64,000 nucleotides of DNA from NCBI GenBank assembly GCA_009823505.1, contig VZQC01003035.1:2622433-2686432 (forward strand). The letters are read 5' to 3'. The position numbers were made by a program, and so were the translations under genes. The notes beneath the pieces are model-generated. The model was given only the letters and a program-made list of their open reading frames with translations. It was not told the origin of the DNA and made no database searches. This DNA comes from Rhizomys pruinosus. Lineage: Eukaryota; Chordata; Mammalia; Rodentia; Spalacidae. Below, in pieces: positions 24,192 to 36,348 of the stretch; position 1 is the first letter of the stretch; each line of letters begins with the position of its first letter.

Positions 24192-27100
24192 ATACAAAAA
24201 GATGGGGAGCCCCACTTGTAATGGTGGGCTTTAATCAATTGGGCTGTAAATTTTATTTTTACACTAAGGCCAATTAATATCCAAAAATCCCAACCATGAA
24301 GTAAGCTGATTGTCAAGTATAAGCAATGAATGTGAGTAACATTCATGTAAAACCAATTTGTAAGTATCTCTGTTCGTATTTTGAACAAGCCAAGGTTCCC
24401 ATAGTCCAATTGGAGAAGCTTGTATGCACAAGCATGTTGATCAAGAGTCCAGTCCATATTGCTGTAGTTTCATAATTCTTCCCAATCTCTCCACAGCCCT
24501 TACATTCTACCACGCCTCCTCTTTCGCAAGTTGTTCCCTAGGCTTTGGGAGAGGGGCACAGGTGGGTGAGAAGCAAAGCAGACTGTTTTCTCTGGAGATG
24601 TTGCTTTGGACTCTAGTTTGTTTAGGTTGTTTTTCTTTATGGATTGACAGCCTATCCAGTGTACCTTTTTAATCCTACTAACAAAGCATAAGCAATTAGA
24701 TGTACAGGCATTTAAACGATATTATTATGGCAAGCTAAGCTGTGAGCATAGACACAGATGTTTGGATGGTATGTTAATCCACAAGTTGTGGTTTCTCTAT
24801 AAAAGATGACAAGTTCTTATTGTAGAATATATCATCTCCTAACCACTAGAGTACATAAGTTTATGGCATCAGCCATGAATTATTCCTCCAAGGAGAGAGC
24901 TAATATCCAATTAGATTTGAGATATGTATAGACACATGGCTGCCACTGTTGCACAGTATCTTCAGGCAGTTGAGGTGTAGCTGATACTGACAGAGGAGTC
25001 TTGTTTGACTCAAGGAGACCAATATTTCGCTTTATCACAGTAGTGGCCTTTGGCATATTAGAGGCCAACTGTACATCATCAAGTGATGTCTCAAAACATT
25101 TTTTCATGTTTACACCAGATCTCCGACAACAGGGACTTACCACATTTCTCCTTGCAGATATCCCATTTTTATAGGCAAAAGGCCTTTATAATTTGTGGTG
25201 CTTGGATCCCCCAGCCAACATCTGCTTGGCAGAACAATCTATTGCTGACATCAGAGTTCTCCTGTATTAACATTTTTTGCTCAATCGCACAGCTTATAAA
25301 TTACTCATATTTGGCTCTAGATACAGAATTATCCTTTCACAGTTCCCATGCCTATAAGTCAATTAAAGAAGGTAGTTATAACTGTTTTTTAAGAATTTAC
25401 CACTATAGCAGTTGGCTCTAATTTACAGTTGGGGAGTGACTTCATTACCATCATATTATTTTTCTATAAAGGTGAGAGATAGTAAGGTTTCTCAGCATCT
25501 GGAAGGTAAACTTCATTAGACTACATTATAAACAGTTATCCCAAATACAATTTAGAGAGATGTTCAGTATCTCTGATTCAGGCAATCTGAGGTTCCTTTT
25601 TTTAATGTTCAGATGGGTCAGCCTCTCTGCTGGCATTTCCCAGTCCATCCTGTACAGCCAAAGATTGTGTGTTTTTAGGCATTTAGTTTGGTGTTTTTAC
25701 CTGTGGGAACATATAAATCTCCTCCCATTGTTAGTTTCAAGACCTCAAAATTAAAAAATTATTAAAAGGTTTGGAATACTGAAGGAATATAATACCACCT
25801 TCCTCTTTTTTTTGATCAGTAGATGTCTAAGTTGTATTACAAATACCCATAAACAGGAACCAAGATGTAAGTTTTTATCAAATTTACCCAAACAGTTTAT
25901 CATTGACTGTATGCTTATTTGGGAGGTGAACTCAAAGTTAATTTCTTTAAATTATCCTACAAGTAAAGGAAAAATGTTACAAGGTGATACTGTATAACAT
26001 AGAAAAATACAGAGGCCATTTGTGTGCCATAACCCCAAAGCCATTGTTGGAAATTTAATACAGATTACAAATAAAACAATTAACATTTTATATTCCAAAT
26101 TAGTTCAAATGTATTACCATTTTAAACTGTAAACCTTACAAGGTGGATTTTAATAGCTGTCCTTTTCCAAGTTCTTGGCCTTTTCCAGGCCTGGCATGAA
26201 AACCTGTTTTAAAGATTTTTTTTTAATATCTAGCTCTTAATAAAATTTTTTATATTTCTTATGTCCATCAGTTGAATAAAAACTGGCTAGATATGCCCCA
26301 TGAGAAGTTGTTACCATCATTATTATTTTGATTGGTTTTTGTTATATACCTTTTATTTTTTATTTTTAAATACCCAAAAACTTATTAACACTTTAATAAA
26401 TGAAAACCTGGTTGCATCTTTGTTTTAGATGTTAAAAGACTGTAACCAGTATAGATCCATTCTTTTAATTTTTAATAAATAATCCATAACCTTTGTTGAA
26501 ATTGAATTATGTTTTGGCTGTTTAATATAAATTTGCATGTTGAGAAGGAAGGGTCAGTTCCAACTCAGAGGCAATGTTTTTGTTGTTATCATGGCTGTTA
26601 ACATAATATACTTAGAACACAAAAAGTACACTCATCCATACATACATGTGCGTGCACATACATACATACATACACACATACATACATACATACATACATA
26701 CATAAGAAAGATTTGTTAGGTTGACCTGACCTGTAAGAGAAGAAAGCCATATTAAAGTAGACAGGCCAAAGTTGTTTGTAGTCTTCGAAAGATCCATCTT
26801 GTCTTGTTATTAAGGATTTTGGTAGAATAATAATTATTCATAATTAGAACAACAATAACCATTATTAATTATTATTATCAATAATTTCTATTAACCATTA
26901 TTAGTTTCAACAATCATTAATAATTATTATTAATAATTGTCAATAATAAGGGCCAACAATGAACAATTTACCATTTGACTGAAATTATTTATCAATTGTT
27001 ATTAATAATTATATCTAATAACAATAACTGTAACCATCAATAACAATTATTAATAATAATTAACAACAATCTATCAAGCTTACCAGAATTGGTTTCATTC

Positions 27101-28248
27101 GGACTGATTTTATGTGGTCCCCAGAAATGAAACCTAATTTTTCTTAAAAATGTTAAAAGTGACATGTGTCAAGTATAACAAATATATATAGCAGTGTTAT
27201 AGAAGCTAATGTACCAACAGGAAGTTACAATAAACATACAAGAAATTAAAGACTAGATCTGTAACACATCTAAGGAAAACAAAAGGTATGTTTTACTTTA
27301 AGTGTAAGATAGAGTCTATTAAAAGTGATCAGTACTTTATGCTCCCACTTATACACAAGGTTTTGGAACTTAGTTTTGGTGATGGCAATTTATAAAAGTT
27401 GTACTGATTTCTAATATGTTGTTACAGCGCTGTTAACAGTATCATCCACATAGATACGCAATTTATTTATACATTTATGCAAGAGATTTTTATCCTAGTG
27501 GTTGTATTGAATAGACTCACATACCTTGTTGTAAAACAGCTTGAAAGGAAACTGAAGTTAGAATACCTGCAACTTTAGAATAGTTTAATTTGGAGATCAA
27601 ATCCAGTCTTAACAGATAACAAATAAAACCTTTAGATAACCAGTTTAGAATTTTTTGTAGGAACTTAGAATCCTGGGATCAAATTAGGCCTTTGAAAAAG
27701 TTTAAGAGGCATGCCAAAAGTGAACTTAATTTATGTGCACAATACAGAATAAAAGAACTTTGATGTGGCCACTTTTAACAGAAACCAACACAGAAGAACA
27801 CACATGACACAAATCTCAGACACAAGAGAGAACAATTAACACACAGAGAGGTTGCACAGACATATGACTTAATATAATGAGAGATTTACTTTTTCTTTTT
27901 TAAATCTTATATAATAACTTGATGTCAAGGTACAGAAAGTTTTTAGTTTTTTGATCTACTGCACACCTTGGCTGTGCAGGGCTGTGGAACAATTAATTTT
28001 GTATTGTTACATTTACACACTATCATTTAGAGTTTAAGACATTTTTAGTTAACTTTATTAAAACACTTTTGTACTCAAAGCCACCAAATGTTGGATTGAT
28101 TTACTAAATGTCTGTTTTAACCTAACTAACAGTTATGTTAAGGAGGGTCATCTGTCTGGCATCTTACTATGATGGATTTTGTATTTCCAGGGGTGTGGAG
28201 CAGTAGCAGCTCTAGCTGCTTGGAGCTTGCAGCATAGGCCCTTTGTGT
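24192..28248 (-). other. provirus interior, mostly non-coding and AT-rich
   Basis: About 4 kb with dense stops on both strands. I see no reverse transcriptase, integrase or envelope motif. The section 26820-27070 is a TAATTATTATTAAT-like low-complexity stretch. The open frames at 24169-24457 and 24880-25143 on the minus strand are short; the second has some non-random look (for example KRNIGLLESNKTPLSVSATP) and could be a decayed env fragment, but this is not established. Confidence 0.6.
26637..26704 (+). repeat. (CATA)n microsatellite in provirus interior
   Basis: A run of CATACATACATA units with a CACACATA interruption. It produces a YVCMYVCMYVCM artefact frame on the minus strand. Confidence 0.93.
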
Positions 28249-28509
28249 TCATGTTTGCCTGCACAGGAGAGAGGGGAGTCTCTTCCAAGCCTTCAGGGCA
28301 GTGTGTTGAATTTGTGTAAGTAATTTAGAAGAAAATTTTGTCTGTTTTTTATTTGTGTCGTGAAGACAGTTGCCCAATAATTCGTCTAAAGTCAAGGATT
28401 TAGAGGGGTCAGCAGCGGCCAAATTATGGCAGACAGCATCCTGGAACATTTCAGTATAGTCAGCTTTCCATAGGAGAAAATCTCCTCTTGTTAAAGTAGC
28501 TTTAGTCAA
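28249..28509 (-). pseudogene. gag capsid-region remnant of the provirus
   Basis: A minus-strand frame of about 86 codons with LTRGDFLLWKADYTEMFQ near its start, SKSLTLDELLG in the middle and QIQHTALKAWKRLP near its end. A GDFLLWK-type segment followed about 50 residues later by an AWKxLP segment matches the capsid part of class II rodent gag proteins, from general knowledge of the family. An in-frame stop lies just upstream and the frame ends early, so this is a fragment of a broken gene. Confidence 0.65.
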
Positions 28510-29133
28510 TAAGTATCAATCAAGGAAGAGACCACATTGTTTATTTTTTCTATGTGTTTAAATTTAAGACAGTGGTACCGTTGAATTTTAGTAATTAGAA
28601 TTTTTTTTTTGTATCTCCCTCTTTTCCCATGGCTTCCGACTTCCCGTCTCTCCCTCTGGTTCCGTCTCTCCCTTGTCAGAGTTTGGAGGCGTAGCCTCGT
28701 TAAAATCTTTCTTGGTGGTTTTGGAATGGGATCCGGTTACTGAGATAAGGGATTGAGATTCTCAAGAAGTTTAACAGTTGCTTATCTAGTTATTTTTTCT
28801 AAGTCAGCTTGAGTGTTGAGCGCTGGAGCACAAAAAGGGCACTGACAGGCTATGCCTGGGTTGTTTGGCTTGGGGCGATTGGGGATGGAGCTCGCAGCAA
28901 GTGCTGTGCTTGAAGCAAATGCCACCGTACAGCCAAAGCAGCACACGGGGGGAGAGGGGTTTGTCCGAGGCATGGTTGCCAGGGCGGGCTCTTTTAAATC
29001 TGGCATGGAATGAAGGCAAAGAATTTCTTAAGGTTCATTTCCTAACTTTAATTCTGCACATTCTGAATGACTCCTTAAGATCCCTTAAAAATAAATCATT
29101 TGTCTAATGTCTGTCTAGTTCCTTCTTTCTCAA
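28510..29133 (-). other. provirus interior between gag remnants
   Basis: A GC-richer patch (28600-29030) with short minus-strand frames, one having CCFGCTVAFASS and CQCPFC. It could be decayed gag sequence but no domain is certain. Confidence 0.4.
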
Positions 29134-29175
29134 GGATGCTCTTTGTATATGTCCTGTTTTTCCACATTTAAAACA
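29134..29175 (-). pseudogene. zinc-knuckle (nucleocapsid) remnant
   Basis: The minus strand encodes CFKCGKTGHIQRAS, matching the retroviral CCHC zinc knuckle C-x2-C-x4-H-x4-C except that the last cysteine is replaced by serine. An in-frame TAG follows about nine codons later. It lies upstream of the capsid remnant in element orientation, opposite to the normal gag order. Confidence 0.55.
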
Positions 29176-29607
29176 TGTGGAAATGGAAGACCCTCTTCCT
29201 CCTCCATATGTCTTTCTTACATATGCTCTGTACGTCCAACCTCTCACGGCATCAGCGTAGTCCATTTTTTACACTACTTCTGGTGAAACATCTATACAGG
29301 TTTTATAAAGTCCTGTATTGTTCCTATTTTCTTAATAGGTCTTATAAGAGCCTGACAGAGCATATTGGCATTTTCCTATGCCAGTTATTTTGATATTTTT
29401 GTTCCTTTAGATGGTGGTAACATTCTATGGCTTAAATACTGAAAGAAATATTTGCTCTTGTTATGATTCGTTATGCCCCATAATTCTGTACTTACTCACA
29501 CTTAACTGGTCACCCTTTACCGGCGGGACCGTGGCACCCTGGCGAGAGCCTCCCCATTACCTGGGGAAAAGAAGAGAAGAGAAAGAAATAAAGATTACCT
29601 GTTCAAG
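29176..29607 (-). other. provirus leader region
   Basis: About 430 bp between the primer-binding site and the zinc-knuckle remnant. No supported coding sequence. Confidence 0.5.
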
Positions 29608-29627
29608 GGTCCCTGTTCGGAGTGCCA
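29608..29627 (-). other. primer-binding site, tRNA-Lys-like
   Basis: The minus strand reads TGGCACTCCGAACAGGGACC two bases inside the 5' LTR. It matches the tRNA-Lys3 primer-binding sequence at the TGGC start and CCGAACAGGGAC end, with a small difference between. This supports class II (ERVK) assignment. Confidence 0.75.
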
Positions 29628-29629
29628 CC

Positions 29630-30371
29630 TGCCGTAGACCGACCCAGCCGGGGATCCCTCAGACTGCGGAAATTGGGGTCTTGGAAGGAGGGCACAGGTT
29701 AGGCGAAAATTAGACAGACATGACACAAGAGTGGTCTTGAATCTGGTGCATTTTACTAAGAGCAAGCAACTGATTATATAGTACATGTCAGGAAAAACAG
29801 ATCAAGATTAGCACATCCCCAGGAACAATAAGAGTTTTTACTTTACTAAAGAGTTTAAGTTTTACACATTAACCAGAAGCACTAACACATGGTACTTTGC
29901 TCAGGATTAGCACATCTCCAGGAACAAACAGTGGTCGTAAAACCACAGACCAAGGATAGTTTGTTTGTGATATGGGAGACATTGTTTCCCTTTGAAGTTT
30001 CAATTTGGTTTCTACCCATCCTCCCAAGGCCATTTTTTATCTTTAGGCTGCAATTCGAGCCATGGCCTGGGTGAGCCTTTTTGGTTTTTTCTTTACTATA
30101 TTTTTCTAAAGAAGGAATCTACCATCTACCTTTATTTAAGTAATGTTTTCTACAATGTATGACTGTAACTGGAATTCCTATTTTACTAATTCTGTCTGGG
30201 GTTGGCGTGGCAGTAAATTTCTGAGATAAGCAAGGTGCACTCATATACTCCTGAAGTATGTAAGCTGGCTTGTAAATTCTTGAGGTAAGTAAGCTGGCTC
30301 TTAAACTCCTGAGATAAGTAAGTTAGTAATATTCTGTGAGCATGTATGTCTGACAGCTTTGGCTCCCGGCA
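29630..30371 (-). repeat. 5' LTR of the ERVK-like provirus
   Basis: 742 bp, about 94% identical to the other LTR by eye. On the minus strand it begins TGCCGGGAGCCAAAGCTGTC and ends CTACGGCA. TATA-like TATATAATC at the same relative place. Confidence 0.88.
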
Positions 30372-30734
30372 AGGTGACATGTCGGAAACAACAGGGACTG
30401 AGACAGAAGATATTTCTAAACTGAGAAGGACTGAGACAATGGACATGTCTGACACAACAGGGACTGAGACAGTGGACATGTCAGACAAAAAAGGGACTGA
30501 GACAGTAAACATGTCTGAAACAACAAGGACTGAGGCAGTGGACATGTGTGAGACAAGACAAATATCTGAGACAACAGGGTCTGAGACCGTGGAAATGTCT
30601 GAAAAAAAGGGACTGAGAAAGTGGACATGTGTGAAACAACTGGGACTGAGACAGTGGTCATATCTGAAACAACAGGGACTGAGACAGTGGACATGTCTGG
30701 GAAAACAGGGATTGAGATAGTGGACATGTCTGAG

Positions 30735-31060
30735 ACAACAGGGACTGAGACCTTGGACATGTCTGAGACAACAGGGAATCAGACAAAGGAAATGTCTGAG
30801 ACTTCAGGGACTCAGACATTGGACCTATCTGAGATAACCCAGACTGAGACTTTGGATATGTCTGAGACAACAGGGACTGAGACATTGGAAATACCCGAGA
30901 AAACAGGAACTGAGACAGAGGACATGTCTGAAATTATGGGAACTGAGACCTTGTACATGTCTGACGTTACAGGGACTGAGACAATGTACCTGTATGAGAC
31001 AAAAGAGACTGACACAGTTGACATGTTTTGTCAGTGGACAAGTCCTGTCTGAGATGACAG
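30735..31060 (+). repeat. higher-order block C, copy 3
   Basis: GAGACTTCAGGGACTCAGAC, GATAACCCAGACTGAGAC and CTGACGTTACAGGG (about 30961) in order. The punctuation is degraded to TTTTGTCAGTGGACAAG. Confidence 0.8.
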
Positions 31061-31834
31061 TGACTGAGACATTGACACATCTGAAACAACCAGGACTGAG
31101 ACAGGGGACATATCTGAGACAAAAGGAAATGAGACAGTGGACATGTCTGAGACAACATGGACTGAGACAGTGGACATGTCTGAAACCACAGGGACTGACA
31201 CAGTGGATATGTCTGAAACAACAGGGACTGAGACAGTGGACATGTCTGAGACAAAAGGGTTTGAGACAGTGGACAGGAGTGATACAACTGCGACTAAGGG
31301 TGTGTTCATGTCTGAGACAATGGGGAATTTGACAAGAGACATGTCCAAAAACAACAGGGACCGAGACAGTATATATATATCTGAGAGAACAGGGACTGAG
31401 ACAATGGACATGTCTGAGACAACAGAGACTGAGACACTGGACATGTCTGATACAACTGCGACTAAGAGAGTGTTCATGTCTTAGACAATGGGGACTGAGA
31501 CAGGTGACATGTCTGAAACAACAGGGAATGAGACCGTAGATATATCTGAAAAGATAGGGACTGAGACAATGGACATGTCTGACACAACAGGGACTGAGAA
31601 ACTGGACATATGTGACACAACAGCGACTGAGACAGTGGACATGTCTGAAACAACAAGGACTGAGGCAGTGGACATGTCTGAGACAACTCACATATCTGAG
31701 ACAACAGCGTCTGAGACCATGTACATGTTTGAAAAAAAGGGACTGAGAAAGTGTACATGTGTGAAACAACTGGGTCTGAGACAGTGGACATGTCTGAGAA
31801 AACAGGGATTGAGATAGTGGACATGTCTGAGACA

Positions 31835-32155
31835 ACAGGGACTGAGACCTTGGACATGTCTGAGACAACAGGGAATCAGACAAAGGAAATGTCTGAGACT
31901 TCAGGGACTCAGACATTAGACCTATCTGAGATAACCCAGACTGAGACTTTGGATATGTCTGAGACAACAGGGACTGAGACATTGGAAATACCTGAGAAAA
32001 CAGGGACTGAGACAGTGGACATGTCTGAAACTATGGGAACTGAGACCTTGTACATGTCTGACGTTACAGGGACTGAGAAAATGGACCTGCGTGAGACAAA
32101 GGAGACTGAGTCAGTTGACATGTCTTCACCAGTGGACAAGGCCTGTCTGAGGTGA
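31835..32155 (+). repeat. higher-order block C, copy 4
   Basis: Near-identical to copy 3 and about 1.1 kb downstream, sharing the otherwise rare GAGACTTCAGGG and GATAACCCAGAC variants. A recent local duplication. Confidence 0.8.
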
Positions 32156-35100
32156 CAGTGAATGAGACATTTGAAACATCTGAGACAACAGGGATTGCGA
32201 GAATGGGCACATCTGAGACAACCAGGACTGAGACAGTGGTAATATCTGAGACAACAGGAAATGAGACAGTGGACATGTCTGAGTCAACAGGGACTGACAC
32301 AGTGGATATGTCTGAAACAACAGGGACTGAGACAGTGGACAAGTCTGAGACAACAAGGACTGAGACAGTGGACATTTCTGATACAACTGTGACTAAGAGC
32401 ATGTTCATGTCTGAGACAATGGGGACTGACACAGTTGACACGTCTGTGTCAACACGGTTCTAGACATTGGACCAGTCTGAGACAATAGAGCATGAGATAG
32501 TTGACATGTCTTCTCAAATGGACAAGTCCTGTCTGAGATGACAGTGACTGAGACAGTGGACACATCTGAGGCAAGAGGGACTGAGACACTGGACACATCT
32601 GAGACAACAGGGACTGTGACATTTTACACATCTGAGAAAAACAGGACTGAGACAGTGGACATACCTGAGACAACAAGGAGTGAGACAACAAGGACTGAGA
32701 CAACAGCAACTAAGAGCGTGTTCATGTCTGAGACAACGGGGAATGAGACAGGTGACATTTCTGAAACAATAGGGACTGAGACAGTATATATGTGAAACAA
32801 CAGCGACTGATACTGTGGACATGTCTTAGACAACAGGGACTGAGACAGTGGACATGTCTAATACAACTGCGTCCAAGAGCACTTTCATGTTTGAGACAAC
32901 GGGGACTGAGACAATGGACACGTCTGTGTCAACACGGTTTGAGACAGTGGACCATTCTGAGGCAATAGAGACTTAGACAGTTGACATGTCTTCGCCAGTG
33001 GACAAGTCCTGTCTGAGATGACAATGATTGAGACAGTGGACACATCTGAGACAACAGGGACTGAGACAGTGGACACATCTGATAAAACCAGGAATGAGAC
33101 AGAGTACATATCTGAGCCAACAGCTACTGAGACAGTGGACATGTGTGAAAGAACTGTAACTGAGACAGTGGACATGTCTGAGACAACAGGGACTGAGACA
33201 GTGAACATATCAGAAACAACAGGCACTGAGACAGTGGACATGTCTGAGAAAACATGGACTGAGATAGTGGATATGTCTGAGAGAACACTGAATGAGACAG
33301 TGGAAATATCTGAGAAAACAGGGATTTAGACATTGGACATGTCTGAGACAAGAGGTACTGAGACAGTGGACATGGCTGAGACAATAGGGACTGAGATAGT
33401 GGACAAGAGAGAAACAACAGGAAATGAGACAGTTTGCATGTCTGAGACAAAAGGGATGGAGACAGTGGACAGGTCTGGGTCAACAGGGTTTGAGTCCATT
33501 GACATGTCTGAGACAACAGGGACTGAGTCAGTTGATATGTCTGAGAAGCCATGGACTGAGATATTGGATATGTCTGTGACAACACTATATGAGACAGTGG
33601 AAATATCTGAGAAAACAGGGATTTATTCATTGGACATGTCTGAGACAACAGTTACTGAGACAGGGGACATATCTGAGACAACAGGGACTGAGATAGTGGA
33701 CAAGAGAGAAACAAAAGGAAATGAGACATTGGACAGGTCTGAGTCAAAAGGGTTTGAGACCATTGACATGTCTGAGACAACACTGAAGGAGACAGTGGAA
33801 ATATCTGAGAAAACAGGGATTTAGACATTGGACATGTCTGAAACAACAGGTACTGAGACAGGCGACATGCCTAAGACAAAGGACTGAGACTGTGGACATG
33901 GCCGGGACAATAGGCACTGAGACAGTGGACAAGTGTGAAAAATCAGGGAATGAGACAATGGCCATTTCTGAGTCAACAGGGACTGAGACAGTGGACAAGT
34001 ATGAGTCAACAGGGTTCGAGACAGTGGACCTGTCTGAGACAATAGACGCTGAGACAGTTGATATGCCTTAGCCAGTGGACAAGTCCTGTCTGAGATGACA
34101 GCGACTGAGACAGTGGACACATCTGAGACAACAGGGAATGAATGAGTGAACACATCTGAGACAAAAAGACTGAGGCAGTGGACATATCTGAGACAACATG
34201 GACTGAGATAGTGGACATGTCTGAAACCACAGGGACTGACACAGTGGATATGTCTGAAACAACAAGGACTGAGACAGTGGACATGTCTGACACAACAGGG
34301 ACTGAGACAGTGGACAGGACTGATACAACTGCGACTAAGGGTGTGTTCATGCCTGAGACAACAGGGAATGTGACAAGAGACATGTCTGAAAACAACTGGG
34401 ACTGAGACAGTAGATATATCTGAGAGAATAGGGACTGAGACAGGGACATGTCTGAGACAACAGAGACTGAGACACTGGACATGTCTGATACAACTGCGAC
34501 TAAGAGAGTGTTCATGTCTTAGACAATGGGGACTGAGACAGGTGACATGTCTGAAACAATAGGGAATGAGACCGTAGATATATCTGAAAAGATAGGGACT
34601 GAGACAATGGACATGTCTGACACAGCAGGGGCTGAGACATTGGACATATTTGACACAACAGCGACTGAGACAGTGGACATGTCTGAAACAACAAGGACTG
34701 AGAAACTGGACATATGTGACACAACAGCGACTGAGACAGTGGACATGTATGAAACAACAAGGACTGAGGCAGTGGACATGTCTGAGACAACACATATATC
34801 TGAGACAACAGCATCTGAGACCATGGACATGTCTGAGAAAACAGGGACTGAGAAAGTGGACATGTGTGAAACAACTGGGACTGAGACAGGGTCATGTCTG
34901 AGACAATAGGGACTGAGACAGTGGACATGTCTGAGACAACAGGAACTGAGTCAGTGGGCGTATCTGAGACATTAGGCACTGACCCAGTGGACATGTCTGA
35001 GACAACATCAACTGAGACCTTGTACATGTCTGAGATAACAGGGACTGAGACAGTGGGCATGTCTGAGACAACACTGACTGAGACAATGAATATGTCTAAA

Positions 35101-36329
35101 ATAACAGGGATTTAGACATTGGACATATCTGAGACAACACGGACTGAGACAGGGCACATGCCTGAGACAACGGGGACTGAGAAAGTGGACAAGTGTGAAA
35201 CAGCAGGGAATGAGACAGTGGACATATCTTAGACAAAAGGAACTGAGACAGAGGACACGTCTGTGTCAACAGGGTTGGAGACCATGGACATGTCTGAGAC
35301 ATCAGAGACTGAGACCCTGGCCATGGCCATTACAACAGGCACAGAGACAGTGCACAAGTGTCATACAACAGGGAATGAGACAATGGACATGTTGGAGACA
35401 ACAGGGACTAAGACAGTGACAATTCTGAGTCAACAGAGTTCAAGACAGTGGACCAGTCAGAGACAATAGACGCTGAGACATTCGATATGTTTTGGCCAGT
35501 GGATAAGTCCTGTCTGAGATGACAGCGACTGAGACAGTGGACACATGTGATACAACAGGGGCTGAGAGAGAGGACCTGTCTGAGACCAGAGGGACTGACA
35601 CAGTGGAAATGTCTGAAACAACAGGGACTGTGTCAGTGTCCATGTATAAGACAACAGGGACTGAGACTGTGGACAAGTCTGGTACAACTGTGACTAAGAG
35701 CGTGTTCATGTCTGAGACAACGGGGACTGTGCAAGTGACATGTCTGAACAAAACAGGGACTGAGACAGTAGATATATATGAGAAAACAGGGACTGAGACA
35801 GTGGACATGTCTGAGACAAGAGGGACTGTGAGCGTGGACATGGCTGAGACAACAGGGACTTAGACAGTGGACATGTCTGAGACAACATCTACTGAGACAG
35901 TGGACATGTCTGAGACCACAGTGACTCAGAACTTGTACATGATTGAGACAGCAGGGAATGAGATATTGGACATGCTTGAGACAACAGGGACTGAGACAGT
36001 GGACACGTCTGAGTCAACAGGGTTCTATACAGTGGACCTGTCTGAGACAAAAGAGACTGAGACAGTTGACATGTCTTATCCATTGCACTAGTCCTGTCTG
36101 TGATGACAGCAACTGAGACAGTCGACACATCTGAGACAACAGGGACTGAGACAGTAGACACATCTGATTCAACCAGGACTGAGACAATGGACATATCTGA
36201 GACAACAGGGACTGAGACAGTGGACACATCTGAGAAAACAGGGACTGTGACATTGGACACATCTGAGAAAACCAGGACTGAGACAGTGGACATATCTGAG
36301 ACAACACGGACTGAGACAGTGGACTGAGA

Positions 36330-36348
36330 CTGTTGTCTCAGACAACAG
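36330..36348. repeat. short inverted repeat within array
   Basis: CTGTTGTC, a three-base TCA loop, then GACAACAG. The left arm is monomer sequence on the opposite strand, so a few bases of inverted monomer were inserted here. Confidence 0.75.

Larger units (their letters stand above)
23441..30371 (-). mobile_element. ERVK-like (class II) provirus, defective
   Basis: Two long LTRs (735 and 742 bp) flank a 5.45-kb interior. A 6-bp target duplication AGGTGA flanks the element (23435-23440 and 30372-30377), as is usual for class II rodent ERVs. Orientation is minus, fixed by the primer-binding site, polypurine tract and gag remnants. By eye the LTRs differ at roughly 40-45 positions (~6%) plus an indel near 23640/29831. 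No intact gag, pro, pol or env is present, so it is a non-autonomous or decayed copy. The interrupted array monomer is intact on both sides. Confidence 0.88.

Noticed and set aside
23687..24457. 256-codon minus-strand open frame at the provirus edge
   Set aside because: It crosses the polypurine tract into the LTR, so most of it is LTR sequence; no retroviral protein motif is clear.
24880..25143. Minus-strand frame as an env fragment
   Set aside because: The position is plausible but no envelope hallmark is visible; noted only as a possibility in the interior entry.
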